A stretch of 44,486 nt of DNA from Listeria_A hofi. Lineage in GTDB: Bacteria > Bacillota > Bacilli > Lactobacillales > Listeriaceae. The DNA lies in the NCBI RefSeq assembly GCF_963575615.1, contig NZ_CAUYTL010000029.1, positions 1 through 44,486 of the forward strand. The letters run 5' to 3'. The notes below the pieces were generated by a model, which searched no databases, was not told the origin of the DNA, and saw only the letters and a program-made list of their open reading frames with translations. Of this stretch, positions 31,089-40,441 are shown in pieces. Position 1 is the first letter of the stretch. Each line of letters begins with the position of its first letter. The translations under genes and the position numbers were made by a program.

Positions 31089-32090
31089 ATGGAAGGTATG
31101 TTATTTATAACGGTTGTCATTGTTATTGCAGCGCTAGCGTTTGACCTTATCAACGGATTTCATGACACAGCCAATGCGATTGCAACCAGTGTCTCAACGA
31201 AAGCATTAAAACCAAAACATGCAATTATATTAGCTGCAGTGATGAACTTTGTCGGTGCGATTTCCTTCACAGGAGTTGCCAAAACAATTACAAAAGACAT
31301 TGTTGATCCATTCTCCTTGCCACATGGCGACCTTGTTATTCTCGCGGCACTGATATCAGCAATAACCTGGAACTTAGTCACTTGGTACTTCGGTATCCCA
31401 AGTAGTTCCTCCCATGCTTTGATTGGCTCTATCGCGGGTGGTGCTATTGCCGCAGCCGGATTTGGCGCACTCGAGTATAAAGGCTTTTTAACAATTATCA
31501 TCGGCCTTATCGCGTCTCCATTCATAGCATTCGGAGTCGGTTTCCTACTCTATAGTTTATTCAAATTGTTCCTGAAAAATTTAAATCTAACATCAACGAA
31601 CCGTCGTTTCCGCTACATTCAAGTCGGAACAGCAGCGCTCCAATCATACACACACGGTACAAATGACGCTCAAAAATCAATGGGTATCATTACGCTTGCC
31701 TTGATCGCCAATGGATTCCAACATACAGATGACGTTCAACTTTGGGTTCAAGTATCCTGTGCGATTGCTATGGCTGTTGGTACATCGATTGGTGGTTGGA
31801 AAATTATCAAAACAGTTGGCGGTAAAATCATGAAAATTAAACCAGTGAGCGGTGTAGCGGCAGATTTAAGTTCTGTATTCATCATCTTTGGTGCCACTTT
31901 CATTCATTTACCAGTAAGTACAACACACGTTATCAGCTCCTCCATCTTAGGTGTTGGAACAGCTCATCGTGTGAAGGGCGTAAAATGGGATACAGCACAA
32001 CGCATGATTACCACATGGATTATCACGCTACCAATCTCAGCCGCACTAGCTGCAGCCGTCTACTTCCTACTAAAATTAATACTTGCTTAA
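31089..32090 (+). CDS. pit: PiT-family inorganic phosphate permease
   Basis: A 333-residue cation-coupled phosphate transporter with about ten membrane helices and the two inverted family signatures: DLINGFHDTANAIATSV near the N-terminus and QSYTHGTNDAQKSMG in the second half. STTHVISSSILGVG is the conserved C-terminal segment. The start has AAGGGG. It is the second gene of the pair with the DUF47 protein and ends at a terminator. Confidence 0.94.
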   Translation: MEGMLFITVVIVIAALAFDLINGFHDTANAIATSVSTKALKPKHAIILAAVMNFVGAISFTGVAKTITKDIVDPFSLPHGDLVILAALISAITWNLVTWYFGIPSSSSHALIGSIAGGAIAAAGFGALEYKGFLTIIIGLIASPFIAFGVGFLLYSLFKLFLKNLNLTSTNRRFRYIQVGTAALQSYTHGTNDAQKSMGIITLALIANGFQHTDDVQLWVQVSCAIAMAVGTSIGGWKIIKTVGGKIMKIKPVSGVAADLSSVFIIFGATFIHLPVSTTHVISSSILGVGTAHRVKGVKWDTAQRMITTWIITLPISAALAAAVYFLLKLILA

Positions 32091-32096
32091 TTCTCA

Positions 32097-32129
32097 AAAA
32101 CTCGTTTCTCACGTAGAAGCGAGTTTTTT
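32097..32129 (+). terminator. Intrinsic terminator of the phosphate operon
   Basis: A 13-bp stem with one G-T pair (32097-32109 with 32115-32127, loop CACGT) is followed by a T-run (six T in all). Confidence 0.85.
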
Positions 32130-32227
32130 ATGTTTTCTCTACTAAATAAAGGGAATAGTTCCAATGTAAGACTGTTAAAAATAATTGACTTACAAATTGT
32201 ATACTACGTCAGGAGATGAATAATATT

Positions 32228-32746
32228 ATGCCGAGCTTTCACTTCCAAAAACCACTCGTTCTAAGAAAAGGCAATCCTATCGAAGTTAAAAATGAAAATG
32301 AAGAGATTATCGGAACCATCGAAAAAATTTCATCACGCATCGCTTTTCAAAACAATCAACCACTGTACAGCTATTCCACCGACGAAACAAAACAAGAATC
32401 GGCAACACTAACAATCGAAATTGGGTGGCTCGGAGAAGATGGATCTTCCGTTGTGTACCACAATACTGAACCTAATTTTGATATCTCGCTTAAGGAAATC
32501 GCCGGTAGTGACCATAGTTTGCATATTCGCGGTTTAAAAGAAGACCACCGTATCGATATTATCCAGCCCGAACCAAAAAGGTTCCTCAAAGTCTTGCTTG
32601 ACCATACCGACATATGCCACATCGCCATCAACCGTTCTTTATCTGGTAGCGCTGTATCTATCGAATATCAAGAAAATGAGCAACTACCTCCCGCTTTCTT
32701 TTTACTTACCGCCTTCATCGTTCGCCTTATAAAAGAAGAATTCTAA
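32228..32746 (+). CDS. Tubby C-terminal-like (LURP-one-related) hypothetical protein
   Basis: A 172-residue soluble protein made mainly of beta strands (LVLRKGNPIEVKNENEEIIGTIEKISS at the start, then repeated strand patterns), ending in a hydrophobic helix (PAFFLLTAFIVRLIKEEF). The pattern fits the tubby-like/LOR beta-barrel fold found in uncharacterised Firmicute proteins, but the assignment is tentative. I chose ATG 32228 because AGGAG touches the ATG at 32216 directly and is 12 nt from this one. It stands alone between two terminators. Confidence 0.55.
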   Translation: MPSFHFQKPLVLRKGNPIEVKNENEEIIGTIEKISSRIAFQNNQPLYSYSTDETKQESATLTIEIGWLGEDGSSVVYHNTEPNFDISLKEIAGSDHSLHIRGLKEDHRIDIIQPEPKRFLKVLLDHTDICHIAINRSLSGSAVSIEYQENEQLPPAFFLLTAFIVRLIKEEF

Positions 32747-32794
32747 GAAAATGCCGATGCAAGCAGTTAAAAAACTGGTTACATCGGCATTTTC
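32747..32794. terminator. Bidirectional terminator
   Basis: A perfect 13-bp stem (32747-32759 with 32782-32794, 22-nt loop) begins right after the stop codon of the tubby-like gene and ends 11 nt before the 3' end of the converging minus-strand gene. Confidence 0.82.
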
Positions 32795-32805
32795 TATCTT
32801 ATATA

Positions 32806-33252
32806 TCAATATTCCTCGTCTATTTCTCCATCCAAACTCCCCAACATCTTCGCAAGTATCGCATCGGCGTGTTTCGACTGCACATCTGGATCATTATACA
32901 CCTGAATAAAGCCATCAATCCCCACATTGGCAAATTCAATCTCCTGTTCCGGTGAAAACAGCTCGCCCAGCCCCACTTCCAACGCCTTAAAAAGCGTATC
33001 CAAATGATGTAGCGGCCTGATATCCTGCTCCTCTTCCATCCGCTGCTCAAATATCTTAAACTCGCCTTGAATCAAACTATTCACACGACGCCGATCCTCT
33101 CTTCGCAACATTGGCTCTCCAGACTCCGCATCATACGCCGCCTTATTTTTCGCCACAAAAAATTCCAAGCACAAAAGAGTTCCATCAAAAACTCCTCTAG
33201 AATCATTTGGAAATTCAACTTCCTGCATCACAAGTTCAAATTCTTTCTCCAT
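32806..33252 (-). CDS. Hypothetical acidic protein
   Basis: A 148-residue acidic, mostly helical soluble protein (many Glu/Asp; ends EIDEEY). It has no membrane segment, signal peptide or catalytic motif that I recognise. The start has a GGCGGGA-type ribosome site upstream and the gene ends at the shared terminator, so it looks like a real single-gene unit. I cannot assign a family. Confidence 0.65.
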   Translation of the reverse strand: MEKEFELVMQEVEFPNDSRGVFDGTLLCLEFFVAKNKAAYDAESGEPMLRREDRRRVNSLIQGEFKIFEQRMEEEQDIRPLHHLDTLFKALEVGLGELFSPEQEIEFANVGIDGFIQVYNDPDVQSKHADAILAKMLGSLDGEIDEEY

Positions 33253-33369
33253 ATTTATCCCGCCTTCCTAATTTTTAATCTATCGTATCTATAGCTTGCT
33301 TTCAATATAACACGATACTAGTATTCTAGCCAAATGAAAATCATTTACGTGTTTTTATAAAAAATTCTA

Positions 33370-33398
33370 TTGCATAATTACTCAAAAACATGTATTAT
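33370..33398 (+). promoter_or_regulatory. Sigma-A promoter for the amino acid transporter
   Basis: TTGCAT (33370-33375), a 17-bp spacer and TATTAT (33393-33398), leaving a leader of about 95 nt before the transporter start codon. Confidence 0.55.
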
Positions 33399-33501
33399 TA
33401 TATCCATCGAAAGAAGTTATAAATTATATGTTCATCTTTAATAGTTATTCACAAAAATGCATAAACTATGGAGATGATATACATAATAAAGGAGTGTACA
33501 C

Positions 33502-34968
33502 ATGATTAAAGGGAAGTTTTATCTCAAGTTAACCGCTATACTATTTATACTAATGATAGTATTTACTAGCTTTTCTCCCGTTTTAGCAGCAGAAAAAGAC
33601 ACATCATTGGCCGATATTCAAAAAACTGGCCGCTTGGTGGTTGGTTTATCTGCGGATTATCCGCCATATGAATTCCACAAAACGATTAAAGGTAAAGACA
33701 CAATTGTTGGATTTGACATTAGTATCGCTAAAAAAATCGCCAAAGATATGGGAGTTACACTAGATATTAAAGAAATGGATTTTGACAGTCTCCTCCCGGC
33801 TTTAAAAACAAACAAAATTGACATGATTATCTCCGGTATGTCACCAACACCGGAACGCCTAAAAGAGGTTGATTTCTCCAATCCTTACATGACTGTGCAA
33901 CAAAAAGTCGTGATTCGTAAAGCAGATAAAGACAAATTTAAAACAACAAACGACTTCCAAGGTGCAACAGTTGGGGCACAGAAACAAACAACACAAGAAG
34001 CACTTGCGCAAGATGAACTTACAGGTGCGAAAGTCAAATCATTATCGAAAGTAACCACATTAATGCTTGAATTACAGCAAAAGAAATTAGATGCTGTCGT
34101 ACTAGAAGGCCCTGTTGCTGATGCTTATATTTCACAATATGATGATTTGATGATATCTGATGTACAGTTTGTCAATGGTACGAAACAAACAGCCATCGCT
34201 ATGAATAAAGGCACGACCTCGCTACAAAAAAGTGTCAATGCCTCTCTTCAAGAAATAAAGGACAAGAACTTACTGAAAGAGTACAAAGAAGAAGCTAATA
34301 AAGCCATGTTTAAAGATGGTAACTTCTTCACACAATACGGTTCTTATTATGTTAAAGGAGCACTTTATACGATTGGAATTGCTGCTGTTGGCGTACTTTT
34401 CGGTTCTATTCTCGGTGCTCTACTTGCCCTAATGAAATTAGCTAAAACAAGATGGCTACGCTGGCCAGCAAACTGCTACATTGAATTCGTACGTGGAACG
34501 CCACTACTCGTCCAAATTTTTCTTGTATATTTCGGAACAACAGCAGTTTTCGGAGGGCTTAATTTACCAGCAATTGTAGCCGGTTGTATCGCTCTGTCAC
34601 TAAATAGTGCCGCCTATGTCGCAGAAATCATTCGTGCGGGAATTATGGCCGTTGATAAAGGACAAGAAGAAGCTGCACGTAGTCTTGGTATGACGAAAGT
34701 CGCGAGTATGCGCTATATTATTTTGCCACAAGCAATTAAGAACATTTTACCAGCACTCGGCAATGAATTTATTACCGTAATTAAAGAATCATCTATCGTA
34801 TCCATTATTGGTATCACTGAGTTGATGTTTATGTCTGGAGTCGTTGCAGGAGCCAGCTTCAATGCCGTGCTACCATATGCAGTTGCAGCCGTAATTTACT
34901 TTATCCTAACATTCGGTCTATCCAGACTGCTAGGCGTTGCTGAAAGGAGAATGAGAACAAGTGATTAA
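33502..34968 (+). CDS. arpJ: Fused amino acid-binding protein/ABC permease (ArpJ type)
   Basis: A 488-residue fusion. Residues 1-29 form a signal or membrane-anchor helix (LTAILFILMIVFTSFSPVLA). Residues about 38-270 are a family 3 solute-binding domain (LVVGLSADYPPYEF, MDFDSLLPALKTNKIDMIISGM). Residues about 280-485 are a His/Glu/Gln-type permease with GSYYVKGALYTIGIA, the EFVRGTPLLVQ segment and the EAA loop (AARSLGMTKVASMRYIILPQA). It probably imports a polar amino acid or glutamine-like substrate. The ATPase gene overlaps its 3' end by 8 nt. ArpJ is the Listeria name for this position. Confidence 0.9.
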   Translation: MIKGKFYLKLTAILFILMIVFTSFSPVLAAEKDTSLADIQKTGRLVVGLSADYPPYEFHKTIKGKDTIVGFDISIAKKIAKDMGVTLDIKEMDFDSLLPALKTNKIDMIISGMSPTPERLKEVDFSNPYMTVQQKVVIRKADKDKFKTTNDFQGATVGAQKQTTQEALAQDELTGAKVKSLSKVTTLMLELQQKKLDAVVLEGPVADAYISQYDDLMISDVQFVNGTKQTAIAMNKGTTSLQKSVNASLQEIKDKNLLKEYKEEANKAMFKDGNFFTQYGSYYVKGALYTIGIAAVGVLFGSILGALLALMKLAKTRWLRWPANCYIEFVRGTPLLVQIFLVYFGTTAVFGGLNLPAIVAGCIALSLNSAAYVAEIIRAGIMAVDKGQEEAARSLGMTKVASMRYIILPQAIKNILPALGNEFITVIKESSIVSIIGITELMFMSGVVAGASFNAVLPYAVAAVIYFILTFGLSRLLGVAERRMRTSD

Positions 34969-35683
34969 AGTAACCAAACTACAAAAGCATTTCGATAAAT
35001 TAGAAGTTTTAAAAGGTATTGATATAGAGGTAGAACAAGGTGAGGTGGTCGTTGTCATCGGCCCCTCAGGATCAGGAAAAAGTACCTTCTTGCGCTGCCT
35101 TAACCTACTCGAACAACCAACTGGCGGCGTCATCCAATTCGAAGGCACTAACCTCACTGATAAAAACGTCAACATTAATGAATTGCGTCAACGGATGGGT
35201 ATGGTGTTCCAAAGCTTTAACCTGTTTCCGCATAAAACCGTGCTTGAGAATCTTACTCTGGCACCACTAAAAGTAAAAGGCGAAACTGCCGAAAAAGCGA
35301 AAAAACACGCGCTATCCCTGCTCGATAAAGTAGGCTTAGCGGACAAAGCAAACAGCTATCCATCATCCCTATCCGGTGGACAAAAACAACGGGTTGCCAT
35401 CGCGCGTGCCTTGGCTATGAATCCAGATGTGATGCTCTTTGACGAACCTACATCCGCGCTTGATCCAGAAATGGTCGGCGAAGTGTTGCAAGTTATGCAG
35501 AGTCTTGCCAAAGAAGGTATGACAATGGTCGTTGTCACACATGAAATGGGCTTTGCCAAAGAAGTAGCCGATCGCGTTATCTTCATGGACGGCGGTTATA
35601 TCCAAGAACAAGGCACACCTGAACAAATTTTTACAAACCCACAAAACGAAAGAACACAAAGTTTCCTCGGAAAAGTGTTATAA
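34961..35683 (+). CDS. Amino acid ABC transporter ATP-binding protein
   Basis: A 240-residue ABC ATPase of the polar amino acid (GlnQ/HisP) type: Walker A GPSGSGKST, Q-loop MVFQSFNLFPH, signature LSGGQKQR, Walker B VMLFDEPTSALDPE and the switch His in VVTHEMG. The start is a GTG at 34961, about 10 nt after AAAGGAGA, overlapping the permease fusion by 8 nt, so the two are translated together as one importer. It ends at a terminator. Confidence 0.95.
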   Translation: MIKVTKLQKHFDKLEVLKGIDIEVEQGEVVVVIGPSGSGKSTFLRCLNLLEQPTGGVIQFEGTNLTDKNVNINELRQRMGMVFQSFNLFPHKTVLENLTLAPLKVKGETAEKAKKHALSLLDKVGLADKANSYPSSLSGGQKQRVAIARALAMNPDVMLFDEPTSALDPEMVGEVLQVMQSLAKEGMTMVVVTHEMGFAKEVADRVIFMDGGYIQEQGTPEQIFTNPQNERTQSFLGKVL

Positions 35684-35691
35684 TAAATAAA

Positions 35692-35725
35692 AAAGAGGAA
35701 TGCTAATTTAGACGCATTCCTCTTT
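35692..35725 (+). terminator. Intrinsic terminator of the amino acid transporter operon
   Basis: A perfect 12-bp stem (35692-35703 with 35714-35725, 10-nt loop) ending in CTCTTT. The aminotransferase gene begins 24 nt later, so it could be reached only by read-through or by a promoter in this short gap. Confidence 0.75.
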
Positions 35726-35748
35726 ATATACATATGGAGGTTTTTTAA

Positions 35749-36888
35749 ATGAAGTTAGCGAAAAAATACCAACAAGCGCCTGTCAATATTCTCTCTCAAA
35801 TCACCACTATCGCAAAAACAACACCGAATCTAATCGACTTTTCCATTGGTGATCCTGATCTAATTACCGACGAAGAAATCATCGAGGCATCTTTCCGAGA
35901 CGTGAAAAACGGTCAAACCAAATATACCGAAGCATCTGGTGACCTTGAATTGCTCGAAGCTATTTCCGGATTTTACGATCGCACGTATGATTTGCAGTTC
36001 CCAACAAGTGAAATCCGTGCAACAGTAGGCGCATGTCATGGTATGTATCTAGCGCTACAAGCAATTATTGATGCTGGCGATGAAGTCATTATCCATGAGC
36101 CTTATTTTACGCCCTACAAAGATCAAGTCTTAGCAGCTGGTGGCGTACCTATTTTTATTCCAACCTACGAAAAAGACGATTTTGCGATTAATCTAGACAT
36201 TTTAAAAGCCGCAATTACCGATAAAACAAAAGCATTGATTCTAAACTCACCGAATAACCCAACAGGTGCGGTTTTCACAAAAGAAATTTTTGAAGAGATT
36301 GCTGAGATTGCGAGAAAACACGATTTTTACATCCTATCTGACGAAGTTTACGATGGCTTTAGTTTTTACGAAAAATTCACACCGATGGCAAAATACGCAC
36401 CAGAGCACACTATCACGCTTGGTAGTCTCTCGAAAAATTTTGCGATGACTGGTTGGCGCATTGGTTATATGATTGCAGGTAGCTACATTATCGAGGCCGT
36501 AAAAGGAATCAATGAAGGTATTACGTTCTCGGCCCCATCACCGTCGCAGAGAGCCGCCATACACGCTTTAAATAACGCTGAGAAGTTTATACCCGCCGTC
36601 ACAAAAACATTCCAAGAACGGCTGGAATACGTCGGAAAACGCGTTGCTGAGATACCTTACCTGTCAATCCACCCTGTCAAAGGCACAATATACGCCTTTA
36701 TCAACATCAGCGGCTCTGGCATGACCTCCGTTCCGTTCTGCGAATATGTCCTAAAGGAAACGCAAGTCTTACTAATACCTGGCTTGGCATTCGGCGACAC
36801 CGGAGACAACTACGTCCGTCTAGCTGCGACGCAAAACTTAGAGGTATTAAAAGAAGCCTTTGACCGACTCGCAAAACTAGCATTTTAA
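35749..36888 (+). CDS. Class I/II PLP-dependent aminotransferase
   Basis: A 379-residue fold-type I aminotransferase of the aspartate/aromatic type. PLP-site residues are clear: NSPNNPTGAVF, SDEVYDGF, the Schiff-base Lys in GSLSKNFAMTGWRIGY, and the C-terminal Arg in NYVRLAA. It follows the amino acid importer, so the two may share a substrate. The start has GGAGG at 8 nt. Bacillus PatA-like or aspartate aminotransferase-like; the amino donor cannot be told from sequence. Confidence 0.9.
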   Translation: MKLAKKYQQAPVNILSQITTIAKTTPNLIDFSIGDPDLITDEEIIEASFRDVKNGQTKYTEASGDLELLEAISGFYDRTYDLQFPTSEIRATVGACHGMYLALQAIIDAGDEVIIHEPYFTPYKDQVLAAGGVPIFIPTYEKDDFAINLDILKAAITDKTKALILNSPNNPTGAVFTKEIFEEIAEIARKHDFYILSDEVYDGFSFYEKFTPMAKYAPEHTITLGSLSKNFAMTGWRIGYMIAGSYIIEAVKGINEGITFSAPSPSQRAAIHALNNAEKFIPAVTKTFQERLEYVGKRVAEIPYLSIHPVKGTIYAFINISGSGMTSVPFCEYVLKETQVLLIPGLAFGDTGDNYVRLAATQNLEVLKEAFDRLAKLAF

Positions 36889-36934
36889 AAAGCCGCTAAA
36901 GATTTATATTGATATAAATCTTTAGCGGCTTTTT
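36887..36934. terminator. Bidirectional terminator at the left edge of the IetAS-like insertion
   Basis: A perfect 22-bp stem (36887-36908 with 36913-36934, 4-nt loop) with A5 on one side and T5 on the other. It overlaps the aminotransferase stop codon and lies 43 nt beyond the 3' end of the converging protease gene, so it can end both transcripts. Confidence 0.9.
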
Positions 36935-36977
36935 AAGTTGCTCAGAACTATCCAATTATTCAATGCAAAATCAATTA

Positions 36978-39320
36978 TTAAAAATTAATATCAATATTAC
37001 TTGAAATCTCAATATCATCATATACAAAGTTATTTGATTCCAATTCGCGAATTGTTCCCATATAGACATCTTCTTTATAATCAGGATCTGATATCGTTAT
37101 TACAACGCAGTAATCCATTGAAAGAACTTTACTTTCCCTATCGTATTTCTTTAAAATAAAATCCCGATACTGCCCTTCTAAATATAAAAACCATGATTTA
37201 CTATGATCCAAAGACTCCTCCGATACCGAATTCTTTAATTCACTCAAATCTGCCGCAAATTTTTTGACTGGATAGTATTTATCTCCATATTGAATTAGCA
37301 TTCTCTCAGTTGCATATTTTTCGTTGGCTTTAATAATTTTTTTACTATACAATCCTTTATTCAACAAATTCGTAGCATTCTTTCTTCCAATCGGATTGAG
37401 AATAGTCTGTTTCGATAAATCCCTATCAAATTTTTCTGAATAGGTACCAAATCTCAATTTAATATCTGACTGACAGTACTCTGGCCCTAAATCAGCTTCT
37501 AAGAAATTGTTGTACACTAGTGTTGCTTTTATTTGCCCCTTATATTTACCAGCCTCAATCAAATTTTTAGGGTAGGGGAAATCCATGATATCTATTTTTT
37601 CACCTTTTCTCAAATTCCCCTGTAAAACTAGCGTTGTGGAATAGGGCGAACTAGCGACTAATATATCTCTTGAATTTAAGGGCTTGCCATACCCCATCTT
37701 CAATAATCTCTCTTCTCCAGAAATATTCAAATTTTCAGCATAGCCAGCTGAATGCGTTAATAACGCTTTCAACAATAAAGGGTTAAACTCACTTCTAAGT
37801 CCTTCGGAGAGTTCTGCTATATTTTTTGCTACTTTTGGGGTAGAGAAACTTGTACCAACATGAGTAGCTAAGCGCTCATCACTAGAAATTCCTATCTCAC
37901 TAACTTCTCGGAAATCTTCTCTTGTCCTTGGTTTCTCTACAGTAGCAATAACATCTCCTCCAAAATGTACTAGTTCAGGCTTAATAATAAATCCTGGACC
38001 TCTTCCAGTTCTGGAGTAGGGAGCCGGATAATTTTTTCTACAAAAACCATACTCATCATTTCCCCTATTTAATGACCCAACAGTCACTGCCCTTATTGAT
38101 TCAGCCCCAACACTCAATAATCCAGCCTCATCATTGTTATAAAATGATGAATCATTCCCCGCCGACTTACAAATTATCACATTGAATTCATCTTGAATTT
38201 TATCTAAAGAAACAGCAAAATTTGAGAATCTATCTGATGCAATTTCTCCTTTTAAGCTAACCGATAAATTCCATACATTCACTTCTGGATTTTGTTCCAC
38301 CGCATCTCTTATATTATTAACCAAAGTTATTTCATCTATTCCACCCATAGGCACTACCGGAACATCAATAATAGTACAGCCTTTAAACGAATAGTCTTCA
38401 CAATTGTTAATCTCATTTCCGTGAATTAGTAGTGTTGCAATAAATGTACCATGATTGGTATCAAGCTGATCCTCTCTATATGCGCAACCTCTCCCTTTTA
38501 TAACCCACCCATCTGTGTACTTGTTAATAGCAACGCCCGAATCCAATAAGCCCACTACCGGATATTTTATATTTGAATTATACTCACCAACTTCCAATTT
38601 ATCTTCATTTAAAAAGTCTATAACTGGAAAGGGAAATTGAGTTTTCTCTATAGGCTCTAATGACTTAATTGGTAATTTTTTAAGAAATTGTAGCCTATCA
38701 AATTCGTGTTCCGTTATTTCAATTATTTTCTCCTCCTCATTGTAAACCCTTTCATTAAAAGTAATTTTGTGTTCTCTCAATTCAGTCAATATATATTCAT
38801 GTATTTCATTATTTTTTTCAGCATCTTGAAAATCCAAAAAACTCATTTTATACACGTCTTCATTTATCTCGCTATTCTCAATAATTTTGGGTTCATAGAC
38901 ATTTATACTAGTAATTGCAGAAATTTGATTTCTATATCTGTTTAGATCTTGTACATTTGAAATAACTCTATTCAATGAAATTTCCGAATCCATATTAACC
39001 AGTATAGAGTTTTCTCCTGACATACCAATTTGCCCTGATTCAGGACTTACTTTAAACATACTAATAATAAGGCTCTGGTGCGATTTTGCTTTTGCATCAT
39101 CTATAAAGCTAACCTCAATTGCATGAGGAATATGTGATGGGTATTCCCCTATATGATACTTTAAACTATTAAGATCTGATATTAATTCTTGGCTTTTGTC
39201 TTGTAGGTGCTGTTCATCCAATACCCAAGATGGAACCTTAGAACTTCCACCTCCTTCAGTCCTCAAGTTATCTTGTTTCCTATGTGAAAATTTTATAATT
39301 GGATATCTTTCTTTATTCAT
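36978..39320 (-). CDS. ietS: Subtilisin-like (S8) serine protease of an IetAS-like pair
   Basis: A 780-residue protein without signal peptide or membrane segment, so an intracellular subtilase. The catalytic residues are visible: Asp260 in VVGLLDSGVA, His290 in DTNHGTFIA, the oxyanion Asn389 in SAGND and Ser491 in HVGTSFSTPKVA. About 250 residues precede and 250 follow the protease domain; both are of unknown function. The start is ATG 39320 with AAAGG upstream and an 8-nt overlap with the AAA ATPase gene. Two-gene AAA/subtilase units are known as IetAS (plasmid incompatibility in Agrobacterium; antiphage in later screens). AT-rich compared with its neighbours. Confidence 0.82.
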   Translation of the reverse strand: MNKERYPIIKFSHRKQDNLRTEGGGSSKVPSWVLDEQHLQDKSQELISDLNSLKYHIGEYPSHIPHAIEVSFIDDAKAKSHQSLIISMFKVSPESGQIGMSGENSILVNMDSEISLNRVISNVQDLNRYRNQISAITSINVYEPKIIENSEINEDVYKMSFLDFQDAEKNNEIHEYILTELREHKITFNERVYNEEEKIIEITEHEFDRLQFLKKLPIKSLEPIEKTQFPFPVIDFLNEDKLEVGEYNSNIKYPVVGLLDSGVAINKYTDGWVIKGRGCAYREDQLDTNHGTFIATLLIHGNEINNCEDYSFKGCTIIDVPVVPMGGIDEITLVNNIRDAVEQNPEVNVWNLSVSLKGEIASDRFSNFAVSLDKIQDEFNVIICKSAGNDSSFYNNDEAGLLSVGAESIRAVTVGSLNRGNDEYGFCRKNYPAPYSRTGRGPGFIIKPELVHFGGDVIATVEKPRTREDFREVSEIGISSDERLATHVGTSFSTPKVAKNIAELSEGLRSEFNPLLLKALLTHSAGYAENLNISGEERLLKMGYGKPLNSRDILVASSPYSTTLVLQGNLRKGEKIDIMDFPYPKNLIEAGKYKGQIKATLVYNNFLEADLGPEYCQSDIKLRFGTYSEKFDRDLSKQTILNPIGRKNATNLLNKGLYSKKIIKANEKYATERMLIQYGDKYYPVKKFAADLSELKNSVSEESLDHSKSWFLYLEGQYRDFILKKYDRESKVLSMDYCVVITISDPDYKEDVYMGTIRELESNNFVYDDIEISSNIDINF

Positions 39321-40419
39321 TCTCTCCCACACCTTTCTTTAAAATATTTCTCACTTGCCTGTTTGGAAATCTAAAAACATTTGAAATTTCTTTTTGGCTT
39401 ACACCATTTTCATTTAGATATTTAATTAGTGAATCGTTTGATGCCTCATACGAAGAATTTTTCATGAATAATTCATATATTATTTGAGCATACTTTAGTT
39501 CTGATTGTGAGTTTACAATACTTTTTTTAGCTGATGTATTAATTATTGACTTTATTGTCGAAGGAGAGTAGCCTTCCATTAAAGATACTAAACGATTTAT
39601 TTTTTTCTTATCCATAGAAAAATCATTAGGCAAGACATCCGAATATTCTAAAATAATTTCCTCCCGCTCGTTTGCACCAGGGGCACTAAGCATTATGATT
39701 TTATCAAACCTTCTCCATACAGCTTCATCGAGCAGTTGCGAGTGATTTGTAGCTGCTATTAATATACTTTTATCATCAAAAGAATCCATATTTTGGAGCA
39801 AGCTATTGACCACACGCTTTAGCTCACCTAACTCATTTTTATCATCCCTAATTTTTGCCAATACATCGAATTCATCCAAAAAAAGAACACATGGTTGTCT
39901 AGATGCAAAATCAAACACCTTTCTTATATTCTTTGATGTACTACCTAGCATTGACGATACAAGTCCATCTAGTCTCGCTGTCACCAAAGGTAAACCAACT
40001 TGCAAACTAATAAATCTGGCTAAAGATGTTTTACCAGTGCCTGGTGGACCATGAAGCAACAAGTGATTGTTTGATTCTATTCCCAGAGTAATCAATTCAT
40101 CTTTTTTTTCATAAGATAAAATAAAATCTCTCACCTCATTTTCAATTAAAGAATTAAAAATCAAAACCTCGCTACTTTCCTTAGGAACTGTTACATCCAC
40201 AATATCTAGTTTGCTATCACTATCAAACGGTTTAGATGATAAACTATCCAGAGAGGCAACATGAGTGTTATTTTCTTGAATTATTTTCCTGATTTTTTTA
40301 GCCACATTTTGTTGACTATTTTCTTCATAATAGTCAACTAATTTTGCTGAGTAGTTAATAACTTTTTGGCGATTATTTGTTATACCACCTTCTATAATTT
40401 TAAATAAATCATCGTACAC
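39313..40419 (-). CDS. ietA: AAA ATPase of an IetAS-like pair, with HTH-like C-terminus
   Basis: A 368-residue AAA+ ATPase (numbering from the GTG at 40419, chosen because GGAAGGGG lies 8 nt upstream; the frame also opens at GTG 40428). It has an N-terminal helical region (1-80), Walker A at 124-131 (GPPGTGKT), Walker B at about 177-183 (CVLFLDEF), sensor 1 Asn225 (AATNHS), and arginine-finger candidates Arg236/Arg237 (WRRFDK). Residues about 330-362 (YLNENGVSQKEISNVFRF, then NRQVRNIL) read as a helix-turn-helix. It is first in the pair and overlaps the protease gene, so the two proteins probably work as one machine in which the ATPase selects or unfolds the target. Confidence 0.85.
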   Translation of the reverse strand: MYDDLFKIIEGGITNNRQKVINYSAKLVDYYEENSQQNVAKKIRKIIQENNTHVASLDSLSSKPFDSDSKLDIVDVTVPKESSEVLIFNSLIENEVRDFILSYEKKDELITLGIESNNHLLLHGPPGTGKTSLARFISLQVGLPLVTARLDGLVSSMLGSTSKNIRKVFDFASRQPCVLFLDEFDVLAKIRDDKNELGELKRVVNSLLQNMDSFDDKSILIAATNHSQLLDEAVWRRFDKIIMLSAPGANEREEIILEYSDVLPNDFSMDKKKINRLVSLMEGYSPSTIKSIINTSAKKSIVNSQSELKYAQIIYELFMKNSSYEASNDSLIKYLNENGVSQKEISNVFRFPNRQVRNILKKGVGENE

Positions 40420-40441
40420 GAAAAACACCCCTTCCTAACTA

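Noticed and set aside
32190..32205. TTGACT...TATACT promoter before the tubby-like gene
   Set aside because: The two boxes are only 9 bp apart, too close for a sigma-A promoter.
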